Shown: piece after piece, positions 30,617 to 41,200 of the stretch
How positions within the stretch are numbered: position 1 is the stretch's first letter
Layout of the letters: every line of letters begins with the position of its first letter
Assembly (NCBI GenBank): GCA_015852425.1
Contig: JAAAIG010000127.1
Coordinates: 1-54,030 of the forward strand
Reading direction: 5' to 3'
From: Gryganskiella cystojenkinii
Lineage: Eukaryota; Mortierellomycota; Mortierellomycetes; Mortierellales; Mortierellaceae
DNA length: 54,030 bases
The notes under the pieces: generated by a model
Seen by the model: only the letters and a program-made list of their open reading frames with translations
What the model was told of the DNA's origin: nothing
Databases searched by the model: none
Made by a program: the position numbers and the translations under genes

Positions 30617-31975
30617 TTATCTTGTTGCTCCTCTCTTAAAAATGACTTTGCCTAACTCGGACCCCAGGGTTGATCTCTGGGGCGTGCTCGACATTCTGGA
30701 TCGGCTCCGAAGTAGCCTCTTCCTTGAGTAGCTTTCCCAGATGACCAGAAATACCAAGTTCCTTTGACATTGTCGTGATGCATGGCGTCCTTGGCCTCCC
30801 ATTCCTCCCATCGTCGATGAAGGTGGGTCCAGATTGAGCCGGGGAACATTCACCCAAGTATAGTGAAGATGGACATAAGATCGAAGGCAGTCGACACGAA
30901 AAACGTCGTGGACCTTCATGTTTGGGGGTAACTCCAATTTGAATAAAACGGGAAAGTGTAGCTCCAGAATGATGATGGGGCCAATGAATTGACTCTGGAG
31001 TTTGCGTGCTGGACGGTTCTTGTCGACGCTGGCGGTAGTGTGGACGGTGGAGAGGAGAGCTTGGTCGCCGACCGCAAAAGTTTCGGAGGCGGTCTGCGTT
31101 CTGAGTTGCCAGTCTTGAGCTTTTTGATGGTGGCTTTGGCGAGAGTGAGGTTATCGGCCCGGGTTTGCAAGAACTGATCGAGAGCGGGACTGGTTGAAAT
31201 TGTGGGACTTACAAGAGCGGCGAGAATCCGGAGATAAAATCCTTGTTGAGGAAAAATGGCGAGAAACCGATGGAGGTGTTGACCGATTGTTGCTGGCGAA
31301 TTTCAGATCTGAGAGGTGCAAGTCCCAGTTGGTGACTTTGTGATTGACGTAAGCACGCAGCATGTGCTTGAGTGCTTGGATCGCGCGTTCGGACTGACTA
31401 TCAGTTTGGGGGTGGAAGGAAGTCGTGGTGGCGAATTTGTTTCCTTGAGCCGATAGAGGTGTGTCCAGAAGTTGGTAGTGAATTTAATGTCGCGATCAGA
31501 GATGGAGATTGGTATAACTTGCTGCGAAAGACGATGTCGAAGATAATAGAAGCAACTTTGTAGGTGGTGTCCTTAGAGCGCGAGGCTCTCGAGATGAGCT
31601 TGCTAGGAGATTCTGTCCGCAAAGACTGCAACTATGTCGTAGCCGCGAGCTGTGTGTGGAAAAGGTCCGGCGAGGTCCATGGAGATCGATTCCCAATTTT
31701 GGTCCAGCGTGGCCAGAGGTTGGAGTAAACCCGCAGGAGAGAGGCGACTTGGCTTGTGCTCTCGGTTGTGATAACAATAATTGTAACTTGTATACTAGCT
31801 CGCACGAACGTTCCTCTTTCCCTTATCTGAGAGTGTGCCATTGAATGGTGATGATGATGATTATACAAATACGCCCGACATAAGGCCAATTGGCAACGCA
31901 GTTCTCCACGAGAACAGGAATCGCGTAGAGAACAAAAAGTCCTTGATTTGACTTTTAGTGAGATACAAACCATGA
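30617..31975 (-). mobile_element. Shredded Ty3/gypsy (chromovirus) retrotransposon fragment
   Basis: The minus strand carries, in 5' to 3' order but scattered over frames, the later part of a gypsy-type polyprotein. Traces of the integrase core (RDIKFTTNFWTHLYRL and STPKLIVSPNARSKHS) lie near 31370-31480. LRAYVNHKVTNWDLHLSDL is near 31300-31363. The linker ADNLTLAKATIKKLKT is near 31120, and LPPNMKVHDVFRVDCLRSY near 30880-30935. A chromodomain-like YSxxEATxEPxxNVEHAPE is near 30670-30740. Many frame shifts and stops show it is inactive. No LTRs or reverse transcriptase were recognised, so only the 3' half remains. Confidence 0.75.
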
Positions 31976-32017
31976 CAGCGGGGCCGATCGGTCCATTATT
32001 TCCTAGATATTTCAGGC

Positions 32018-32112
32018 TAGAGGTGCCAGAAAAGTTTCACAGGGATAACTGGTTGGTATCAGCCAAGCGTACATGACGACGTTCTCTCCTCCCTACATCG
32101 AATACGAGGCGT
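32018..32112 (+). rRNA. Degenerate 28S (25S) rRNA fragment, peptidyl-transferase region
   Basis: The plus strand contains GTGCCAGAAAAGTT, then CACAGGGATAACTGG, CAGCCAAGCGT and ACGACGTT, with the same order and spacing as the conserved domain V segment of eukaryotic large-subunit rRNA. From memory of that segment, the core aligns without gaps over about 48 bases with roughly seven differences. Similarity fades after 32080. It is not a functional rRNA gene: it is short, mutated and isolated next to retroelement debris. It may be a retroposed rRNA piece or the head of a 28S-derived SINE. Confidence 0.72.
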
Positions 32113-32153
32113 TTTGTTCAGTGCACTAGTTTATTCTCGTAAGGGGCTGTGTA

Positions 32154-32729
32154 TTACACTGGGATCTTTTCTTTGGATTGTTCGCCTGCATTGGGATTTT
32201 CATCACGGGTCTTGTGACCGCGATGCCACTGGACGAAGCATCTAATGTCGACGAATGCCATAAGAAAAACCTCAATCATCATGGGCGCAACACAGAAACC
32301 AATCATTCCCCGTTGTGTTGCAGTTGGGATGTTGTCACTGAAAAAGAATAGAGCCAGGGCTATCAGGATACGAACTGGTAGGTAAATTTTCAGTGTTTTA
32401 ACCAAGAGTTTGTTGATATCCTCCCTGTTATTCCATGAGAGGTAAACGTGCAGGCAACTTGAAAGGAGGTATAGACCCAGGGGCCAGTAGAGCCAGTATG
32501 TGGTTATCATAAATATACTGTCATTTCTGAAAACAACGACATTGTTAAAAGCTGGAAAGGAAATCTTCAGCGCTTTGACCAGCTGTTTCTTGAGGTCCTC
32601 CTTGTTATTCCATGAGATGTAAAGCTCTAGGCAACTTGAAAGGAGCCATAGACCCAAGGGCAGATGCAAGGGTAAGTACATGGCCATCCAGACATTGGCA
32701 AATGTAGAGAGAGTAATTCTGTCGATCAT
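32154..32729 (-). CDS. Small multi-pass membrane protein with internal duplication (191 aa)
   Basis: No family recognised. Four or five hydrophobic segments are visible: about 14-34, 72-96, 118-130, 141-162. Residues about 23-60 and 82-119 are an internal repeat with a 59-residue period: PLGLWLLSSCLELYISWNNK then EDLKKQLVKALKISFP, versus PLGLYLLSSCLHVYLSWNNR then EDINKLLVKTLKIYLP. The C-terminal tail is hydrophilic and basic (WHRGHKTRDENPN). The DNA of the two copies is still very similar, so the duplication is recent or under selection. Likely an integral membrane protein of unknown role. Confidence 0.6.
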   Translation of the reverse strand: MIDRITLSTFANVWMAMYLPLHLPLGLWLLSSCLELYISWNNKEDLKKQLVKALKISFPAFNNVVVFRNDSIFMITTYWLYWPLGLYLLSSCLHVYLSWNNREDINKLLVKTLKIYLPVRILIALALFFFSDNIPTATQRGMIGFCVAPMMIEVFLMAFVDIRCFVQWHRGHKTRDENPNAGEQSKEKIPV

Positions 32730-33505
32730 CTGGACTTAGGCCGCAGGGCAGAATGACCTATCGCTGGTGAAGTCGGGCAGAGGGAGTATCGCTGGTAGAG
32801 TCGGGTAGAGAGAGAGAATACGCAAAAGGTAAAGCATATTGGACTTTTTATATGTGTGTTCGTGTGGCAAAGCGGTGGAAATCGAACTTTCCTATTGTTC
32901 TTCTACGCCAGCAATTTGCCCATTTTGACTTGCATGTTCGACCGTGACATGAGAAGCAACACTCGACCGATAAGGCACGATTACCAAGAAAGAGTGCAAA
33001 TTGGAAAATTGGACTCAGGCGCGAAATGGACTTAAGCTGTTGATGTGACTCTTGTCTGTCCAAAGTATTGTCTGCCTCTTTATGCTTCATTTCACTCTAT
33101 TCCATCCATCCATCCATCCATCAATTCATTCCCTCTCTCACCTACCCCGCGGAAGTTGTCAAGTGCGCCACGATCCAGAACCAGAACTGGAAGGTCTTCA
33201 GCGTGTCTCCATCAACATTGACAACAACAATTTCCATAAATCTTCCCAGAGCGACGTATTAAGTTCCTCGACAGACTCAAGTTATGTAAGCGACCAGTAA
33301 CAGAAGAGCAGAGGGCAAATACTTTGCAATAGATCCTTTACCGCGAAATGATTGACCCATCACACATGTATATGTATATTCAAAGTAAAAGAGTGTTGCT
33401 CGGATACAATGGTTGAAGAAAAGGATGTGTGGCCTATGTCATAAGAAAGTAACTCCTATCAAGAATTCCTATGATTGTGTACGGGATGGCGATGTGATGA
33501 CCCTA
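32730..33505. other. Intergenic without recognised gene
   Basis: Contains a short CCAT microsatellite (33100-33120) and a plus-strand frame that ends with a protein-like VSINIDNNNFHKSSQSDVLS segment (to 33300), but there are no family motifs. Possibly a remnant. Confidence 0.35.
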
Positions 33506-34576
33506 TTATAACGATGTCAACCGTGGAAACATGCTGTAGTTCTGGCGCACAGCAGTTCGGACACAGGCATGGTCATAGCGCGACTCGTGTTTCCTGTTGC
33601 ACTCGCTCTCGACCTCGAGGCACAGAAAGCAAAACGTGGTTTTACAAACTGTGCAGGTGTGGTACTTGCACTTGCCATCATAAGCACCGAAGTTGAAACA
33701 CTGGGGGCATGTACGTTCGCTCGGAATCATGATGTCGTGGTTGTAGTGAAAAGGTATAAGCCGGAAAGTGATCATGGTTTCGTAGACGCACTCTTTTCCG
33801 CATGAATTCTGACGATCGATCATGTTCGCGGCATTCCACTTGCGGTTGCAGAAGAAACAGAATTTGCGGCCGCACTTGACGCAAGTTTGACATGAATTCA
33901 TCGATTCATTGTGCATCAGAGCATTGCACTCGAGGCAGCGCTGGCAATCCATGTTGCGCAATATCTCTCTCTCGTCCTCGACAGCTTGAAGGGTCGCAAT
34001 ATATTCAGGCGTCTTGAAAATGAGCCGGAGAACGATAGCTTTGGAGCACACAATGCAAGACACCTTAACCTGTTTCTCCAGAAACCATCTCTCGAAATCC
34101 TCTCTGCAGATCCATGCGCAACATGCTCGAAGACAATCCCTGTTGGTGTCAAGGCATATGGAGCAGTTGGTGCTCTGTGTGGTCACTTTGTCTAGTTCAT
34201 CCCTCAGCTGCTGCTTGGCAATGTCCTCGAAAGTCTCGGAAAGGACATTTCCCCCAACATTCGAACCATCACAAAGATATTGCAATTTTCGAATGTCCTC
34301 GAGAGTCTTGGAAAGAATATTTCCTCCTCCCATCAGTCGGCCCAGCACAAAGATCATGCAATCTTTGGAGATGTGCGCCTTCTGTCTATCAAACTCTTCT
34401 GTATTGTTCACGTTCAGAGCCTTGCTGCCAACTGTATATCGGAAGCTCAGTGTCGTGTCGCGATCGAGGGAACCCAAAGCTTTGCTCACGGCCTGCAGGA
34501 AATCGTTCAGAGTAAAGTTATCCTTGAGCTGTGAGGGAACCGTAGAACCATCGAGAGTTCGGAAGAAGAAGTGCAT
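33506..34576 (-). CDS. Ubl plus RING-IBR-RING (RBR) type E3 ubiquitin ligase candidate (356 aa)
   Basis: The N-terminus (about 1-75) resembles a ubiquitin-like fold: MHFFFRTLDGSTVP, FTLNDFLQAVSKAL, LSFRYTVGSKAL, MIFVLGR. A short internal duplication follows (GGGNILSKTLEDIRKLQ / GGNVLSETFEDIAKQQ, about 82-120). The RING1-like segment is CSICLDTNRDCLRACCAWIC to CIVC (about 138-177). An in-between-RING segment has CQRC, CQTCVKCGRKFCFFC and CGKEC. RING2 is CPQCFNFGAYDGKCKYHTC / CTVCKTTFCFLC; the Cys in DGKCKYH occupies the position of the catalytic cysteine that carries ubiquitin in RBR ligases such as parkin. Parkin also pairs an N-terminal Ubl with an RBR, but orthology is not implied. RING1 is divergent, so activity is uncertain. 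Intronless. Confidence 0.78.
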   Translation of the reverse strand: MHFFFRTLDGSTVPSQLKDNFTLNDFLQAVSKALGSLDRDTTLSFRYTVGSKALNVNNTEEFDRQKAHISKDCMIFVLGRLMGGGNILSKTLEDIRKLQYLCDGSNVGGNVLSETFEDIAKQQLRDELDKVTTQSTNCSICLDTNRDCLRACCAWICREDFERWFLEKQVKVSCIVCSKAIVLRLIFKTPEYIATLQAVEDEREILRNMDCQRCLECNALMHNESMNSCQTCVKCGRKFCFFCNRKWNAANMIDRQNSCGKECVYETMITFRLIPFHYNHDIMIPSERTCPQCFNFGAYDGKCKYHTCTVCKTTFCFLCLEVESECNRKHESRYDHACVRTAVRQNYSMFPRLTSL

Positions 34577-36352
34577 TGTAGGTCCGTATTCTTGAAATAC
34601 TGGCAGAAAAGGAAGCGTGCGAGGTGGGCAGTAAGGCTAAAGATTTGAATTTGAGGGAGATCGAAAAAACCTGAGAGTGAGATCACGGGATACAAGGCAA
34701 AGTGAAGTGAGGCTCGATGGGGTTCGGGTTTGAAAAGATGAATCGAAAAGAGTTGAGCGGAGGACGGAAGAAAGGAAGGAAGGAAGAAAGATAGGACAAG
34801 AGTGGCAAACGTCCTGAAGAAAAGGTGCAAATGGAGACTGCTGATCGTCATGTGCCCCCAGTTTTCAAAAAAGAGGCTATTTCATTCCCTCTTCGTCAGG
34901 CATTTTACTTTGCAACCTCAATCAGCTGTATTTCTAATCTCTTTGGTGGTGCGAATCTCGATTCCTTTGAAACAGATCGAAGGTGGCCGTCATTGACCGA
35001 TCAACATCAACTCTTGAAACCCTCTTTAGACCCTGATCCAATGAGGATTTTTTTTCTGGTTTCTCAGCCATGACAACTGTTGTCGATCACTCTGCAATCT
35101 TGCAGATTCATTCACTACTGTATAACGATACCTCTATGGACAGGAATTCGAACACGATAAGACTCCTCATCACGCAGGTATGATTTTGTCAGGAGTTTAC
35201 ATCCAGATTCGAGTTAGCTGGCCGCCAGATCGTGGTGCGATGGGAACATTGTGGACAGTAGCGCACATGATAGCAGACAGCAGCGGCAGCATCAGCCTCA
35301 GAAGCAGGATGGTATATGGCACTTGGATTACGGTCAAAAATGTGGTTGAAGACTAGTCGGTCATTGCTGTACATAGGTGACGACGGCGTGCTGAGATTTG
35401 ATCTCCTGTTGCCCTCTTTGGAGACATGTAATAAGGCCAGAAGGGAGCGCCTCGCTGAGACTGATGTATGCTAGAATTGACCACACGACAGTGGCGGCTA
35501 GCGCTCTGTAGCAGATGGACACTGCCTCCAATCAAGCTCAAGTGGAAAGGGTACGGAGCTGCTTTTTCGATTTCGGGTCACCAAGACAGCAAACAAGGCA
35601 TGCACCATTCCTGTTTTTTGTGTCGCGATCTTGACCCCTTGACCAGCCATGCCTTGCGAAAGCCTCATTATGTACCCCTTCTTCAGGAATGGCAATCTCA
35701 AATTCAGTTGGTGTCGGTGCCCCAATCACTTTGTGTTTGTTTCTAGCAAAGAGCATCTTTAGCAGGCGCCTCCTCCTCAAAGTTCTTATTTGTTTTTTAT
35801 GCCTCGGACATTTTAGATGCCAGATCCAAAGTCCAGGAGCATCTGTCTCCTTGATTTGATTATTGGCAAATGGCAACGCGTCGATCTTTTTCGTTTCTTT
35901 CGTTGTGCTTTTCGGGAATATAAAGAAGGCACATTTCCCACCGTCCTGCATTGACACCATCTGATCCTACCCAAGACTCCAGACCTGCAACGGCACTTGC
36001 AACACTCGCATAATTGCTACTAGAACTATCGTAGACATTACGAACGATCTTCCTAGGAGAGCACTTGCAAGAGCACCACAAATCATATCAAGGACGCTCG
36101 CCTGAACGTTTACAGTAGAACTTGTACAAGCCCTGCAGACCTATAGTACACACTCTCTTGACTACTCCTGACTGCTCCCGTAAGGCTAACTAACTGGAAT
36201 TTTGCCCATGTACTGAAGGGGAAACGGTGTTCATAGCTGACATACTCATGTTTATTTACCTGTGGACCTTCGTTCACAGCTTCAGCTTCTTGATCCACAC
36301 AGCACGCACACATACAGTAAACGCACACACATAACTCGAAGACTTAAACAAG
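34577..36352. other. Long intergenic stretch with unassigned open frames
   Basis: The first 300 bp should hold the RBR gene promoter. A minus-strand frame at 35538-35960 (140 codons) reads KVIGAPTPTEFEIAIPEEG plus Lys/Arg-rich flanks with repeated KKQ(I/L)RTL, but no family is recognised and splice partners are not evident. From 36150 to 36352 lies the promoter or 5' UTR of the secreted-protein gene. Confidence 0.35.
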
Positions 36353-36607
36353 ATGAAGCTTTCCATCACTGCTGCTGTCTACCTTTTCGTCGTTACTCTT
36401 ATCTTGGTCGCCACTGCAGCTCCTTTTCTTGAGCATCCAGCGTCGCCTGTTGACTCACACCTGTCCAAGCGTCTGGTCGGTGGAGCTCCTGGCCTTGATG
36501 TGGTTCAGTCACTGCTTGGTGGCGGAGGTGAGGCTGTGGAAACAGCGGAAGTAGCGGAAATACCACTGGAACCAATACCGATGGAAGAAATCTACCACCA
36601 TGACTAA
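36353..36607 (+). CDS. Small secreted protein precursor (84 aa)
   Basis: MKLSITAAVYLFVVTLILVATAA is a textbook signal peptide with predicted cleavage after ATAA near residue 23. A short propeptide follows, then a dibasic Kex2-like site in HLSKR/LVGGAPG (about residue 40), leaving a mature peptide of about 44 residues rich in Gly and acidic residues (LLGGGGEAVETAEVAEIP and EPIPMEEIYHHD). There are no cysteines, so it is not a disulfide-rich effector type. It has a good leader and an ATG in context AAGATGAAG. A secreted signalling peptide or apoplastic effector is possible but purely inferential. Confidence 0.7.
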   Translation: MKLSITAAVYLFVVTLILVATAAPFLEHPASPVDSHLSKRLVGGAPGLDVVQSLLGGGGEAVETAEVAEIPLEPIPMEEIYHHD

Positions 36608-36611
36608 AATA

Positions 36612-36690
36612 TAGGCTCGACCCTGCTACTCTGCGAGTCCATGACTGCTGAAGGCATGGGTTACTGGCAGAGAGGACTAGGTCGAGCCTA
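36612..36690. repeat. 79-bp imperfect inverted repeat in the 3' flank
   Basis: TAGGCTCGACC at 36612-36622 pairs with GGTCGAGCCTA at 36680-36690. Inner complementary blocks (CTCTGC with GCAGAG, CATG with CATG) extend the stem with bulges. It begins five bases after the stop codon of the small secreted protein and would fold as a long hairpin in its mRNA. Confidence 0.75.
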
Positions 36691-38215
36691 AGTAAAATAT
36701 CGAAGTCGGTGTACTCTTAAATACAAAATGACACCACTGCTTTACAATCAGTTCATTTGCAACGCACGACAAGCGTTATTATACCAAGTCAACAGAGGAG
36801 ACAGGGATAAAGAAGAAGAACAAGGAACAAGGACAGGAGACAAGGGACAAAGGACAATAACACGAGTTGGTTTTTGTAATGTTATTGTATCAGGAGAAGA
36901 CTTTAGGACAGAAGGTGATTAAGGAACTAGGTGAGGTTTAAACTGAAGAGCTATCTTGGTTGGGGTGTAGATCCGCCTATATAAAAGAGATGGGAGAGAA
37001 AGGAGTTACTAGTCGGATTTGGTCTTGATCACAGTCATAGGATAAAGACCGAGATCTTTTCCACAGCTGCGACAGTAGACTTGCAGAACAGCAAAAGATC
37101 GGCAGGGACGGCGAGAGATCGACAGGGATAAAAGGCATAGACTAAAAGGCAGGGGAGAAAGGCAAGTAAGCAGGCAGTAACCAGATGAAAAGGGGGTCAC
37201 GTAGACTACCCAAGGATCGAGTAGAATCTCTGACACATTTACTGTCAATTGATAAAGCCTGGAGAACTGCGGACTTCCTCTCTTTCAACGGGCGTGGTTG
37301 CTGTTGATCCAAAGGAGAACGGAGATCTATGCAAGACTCAATAGGGTAACGGAAGGTAAAAAAATCAAGGACCAGAACGGTCACGAAAACAATATTTCCC
37401 ATAGGAAACACACAGGGCACTGAACTGGCTTTCCTTTCGGGGGGTTTCTTTCTTTTTTCTCTTCCATAAAAAACACATAGAAAAGAGATTCGTGGGATTA
37501 ATCATGATTCCAAGACATCATATCGTCTAAGCCGACATGGACGCCAGCATTTGAGGGGAGTCAAAGACCTCCAAAACAAGTCTCTTTTCTTTCCATTACG
37601 AACTCTTGCCTTACTCGGAATTTTTTTTGGCCTGCATGCGATTTTCTCTCTCTTCGCTCTCCACACCTGCCACATCTCCAGGGAGCATTTTGCAACTCTT
37701 CGTCTCTTTACCAATTTTTATGCGATGCCCTGAGCTTCACGTTGACTATACGCTTTGGGTAGTCGTTCTGCTATCATGAATGGTGAGGGGTCATCTGAGT
37801 AGTTATCGAACCTGGGAGAAGTAGACAATCGATCAGAGGCAAACACCTGTACCCATCATTGAAACGAACGAAAGAATTAAATAGCTCCAACATACCAGTT
37901 TTCGAGGCACTGGTAGACAGGCCGCTCCTCCAAGCTTCCTGGTCGCACACAAAGAACTTTTTCGCGTCTTGGCTTCTGGAGTGTGAAACATTGGGTTTTA
38001 TTTATCATCATATCCGAGGAATCGGCGTTTTAGAGCTTTTGGATACATAACTGAAAAGATGCAAAAAAAAATTGGAGAGGGTCATTGAACTTGAACATAA
38101 CAAGGAGATATCTTTTTGGGAAAGAGAGAAAAAGAGAGAGATAGAGATGGAGATGCGGATGCAAATGCTGGGTAACAAATAATATAAACAAAAAATATAG
38201 GAGAGATAAAATGAC
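36691..38215. other. Intergenic without recognised gene
   Basis: A good TATA-like sequence, TATATAAAAG, lies at about 36978, and near-repeats of GACAGGGA/AGATCGRCAGGG occur at 36797-37130. No coding exon or element boundary is convincing. Short frames on both strands lack motifs. Confidence 0.35.
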
Positions 38216-41200
38216 TTAGAGGCATTCACGGCATGCTCGAAGACACTCCATAAGTCCCTTGATCTGGTTGGTAAGAAGTTGGCATTCCTTCTGGTTATCC
38301 GAGACTTCAAGCGCAAGTCGATATACCTCAACTTTGGTCAACAAGGTTGTGATCGTCCGATGCGTTGCTTCAATCAAAGCCTCTACCTCGAGTGCGAGTG
38401 GCACAGGCGGAGGTTGAGTTCCCGTCGTTGCCGTCGTAGTGGCACCTGAAAGACTGGCATTACTCTCCTTATGATTCAACAGTGGACGATGGTACCTCTC
38501 CTTGTCCAAGGGTACGTATCCTGAAGAGTTGGAATAGGTGGAAGTTGGTCGTGACGGACCTGAGGGTGCATGCGCGGCAGGGATGGGTGGGACCGGTGGG
38601 AGCGATCTCGAGGAAAACTCGTTGACCTTGCTAATCATATGAAGATGTCTTCTCGTCTCCTCATCCTCCGAGGCTAGTTTCTGTGGGCACACCGATCAAA
38701 AATATAACAAAGCAGATAACGTTAACAAATATACTCCATAACTGGTATTAATACCCCTTGTGGGTTAAAAATAATCAAAAAAAATAAATAGAATTGCAAT
38801 TGAGGAATTCTTACATCCATATCGCCGCTCATTTGACGATTCCAAATCTGTTGACTGGTCATGCCAAAGCTTGCATTCGAAGTTTGTGGAGGGGGCAGAA
38901 CAATCGAGCTCGAGATCCTGCCCGAAAGATCCCGGGAAGGTCGTGTGGGGTTAGGACTTGCCAGTGGGGAAGTCGTTGCTCGGTAATGACTTGATCTTGA
39001 GGTTGAGGACGCCTGAGAGGTAGGCCTTGAAGCAGATGCACCTGTGCGGGATGGACGCCTTGAGTCCATGGTGGCTGTCGTGTTCATAGCTGTTGTTGAC
39101 GTCACTCCAGTTGCTGCTGCCGAGTCCGCCGATGCTGAGGAGACAATGGTATACTTTCCGTGTTCCAGATCCATCTCTCGCTGATAGTACTTTTCGCAAA
39201 CAACACAGAATTCCTTCTTTTCCCGATTCCTCATAAGTGGGACCTAAAAAAAAAAAGAATGGATAACCAGGGGAGGTAGACAAAGGACCCAAAACGAGTT
39301 AGTGACAGAAATATCTGACAGGGGCGAAAGATGGTCATAGCTTTTGACACGCGCATGAAAGTTATGGGCTTGACCGTTTGATAACGGCTATGGTTGGTAG
39401 AAAAGAATGAAAAGGGGGGAGTCCGATGGACATTTGAGAAGAGAAAAAATGAAAAGAAGAAAGAATGCAAATTGCTCTCCGTGTGACATCAAGTGTCGGT
39501 GCACAAAAGAAAAATCTGAGCATTTTCCTTTGCCTCTGTCTTCTTTGGACAAATGTTTGTAGCAACAAACGGACACAAAGAAGCATGAGCACACCCAACG
39601 GCGGGATGCCCCATGCATTTTTCTTTTCATTTCCCATCCAGTGTTTTCTCAGGTGAGCACGGTCGAGTCCGTGATAGCCCACAACAAAAACGAAGGACTT
39701 TCGAAGAACGGATGGCGAGGGAGGGGTGAGAGGGCAAAAAACCATTGTGGTTTTGTGCTTGTGTGCGTATGTGATATTTTTTTCAATTGCTTGGTTTCTT
39801 AATACGTCCAGGGTACAACCGCCGGAATACATTTCAACTTACCCCATTGCATGATGGATTGGGACAAGGGTCCTGTAGCATGGCCCAGCCTTGGAGCATC
39901 TTCTCACCCATCAATCTCGAGGCACGCTCATTTTGTTGCTCTCGTTGAGAATTGCGTTTCTTCTGGACCTCGGAAAGGGGTCGGTAAAAGGCCTCTTCAG
40001 CATCCTCGAATTCATCATGACTCTCTTCAGGTCCTTCTCCCACACCAAGGTCAAGGTCTTGATCTTCCTGATGTTGCTGTTCCGAGGTCTCTTCGATCAT
40101 CATCATGCTGCTGTGAGCACTGCTGCCGCTACTACTGCCGTTCGACGATGACTGGACCGCAGTGGAGTCAAACAGCGTGGGCTCGGCATCTGAGCCTTCA
40201 GATAACGAATATTGACCGGTCACAACACCGGTGTTTGCTTGCACCTCGGCTCGAATCTGGGCCAGGGTTCTTTCTGTCGGTTGAAGTTGTGACAATGGCG
40301 GTGTTGATGAAGGGGATGGAGAATCCGAAACCTGTGTGATAACCGAGCTCTGAGGAGACCGTCTCTTATCTCTCGGCATGATCTGTGGCGGATTAATAGG
40401 CGGTGGCAACGGGCTCGAAACTGATGCATGCGGAGGAGGAGGAGGAGGAGGCCCGGCGGGAAGAGGTGGCGGTGGACCTGCTGGCCTTGAAATTGTAGTG
40501 TGTCCTGTACGCAGCGGTCCTGAAATTGACCTGTTACTGGAGGGAGGCGGCGTCTTTGGTGGCATGGGCAAGGGAGTTGTTGAACGCGGCGGTGGAGACA
40601 TCGGCGGCAACGGCGCCGAGATTCCTATGGACCGACCGGAAGGTGAGCGAGGTCCACTTTTTCGGGAGTTGATGATTGTAATCTCCATCGCTGGATCCAG
40701 GACAGAGGATCGGGGATTGGGAGGGGAGATGGAACGGGATAACGCGGCTGGCGACGGTACTGGGACGGAGGGTAAAGCGGAGGTAGGTGCAGGCATGGTC
40801 ATTAAGAAATCAGTTGCGGGGATGATATTACTATTGCAGTCCAGTTCCTGTGGGTCTTTGTTTTCAGGCAGTTGCTGCTCAGTAGAACTGCTGTTGTTTT
40901 CGGGAGAAGAAGGGGTGGTGGAGGAAGGAGAGCTGATGGGTTGCTCGTCGTTGTCGATGGGGGGATTGATTTCGCAATTGACACAAATTTGGTTTGTAGC
41001 TTCTTGGTTGCGCATCAATGGGGTCTGTGGAATGTTAAAGCGAAGAAAGAGAAGCTGAGGGGTCAATGGCTGAAAACGAGACTCATTCACAAAAAACAAT
41101 GCCCACATGCATTCACACACACACATACACACACACACACGCACACACACTCGCTCTCTCTCCCTCTCTTTGTACCCTCTGTGCGCACAATCAAAGTTAA

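Noticed and set aside
33100..33120. CCAT tandem repeat as a possible telomeric or MITE end
   Set aside because: Only about five units, with no flanking inverted repeat; ordinary microsatellite.
40378..41058. 226-codon plus-strand frame rich in Gly, Glu and Val
   Set aside because: It is the antisense of the Pro-rich linker of the double zinc-ribbon gene; codon symmetry of Pro/Gly stretches explains the openness.
41101..41160. CRISPR-like or regulatory repeat
   Set aside because: Simple CA/CT microsatellite inside an intron; no spacer-repeat structure, and CRISPR arrays are not expected in a fungal nuclear genome.
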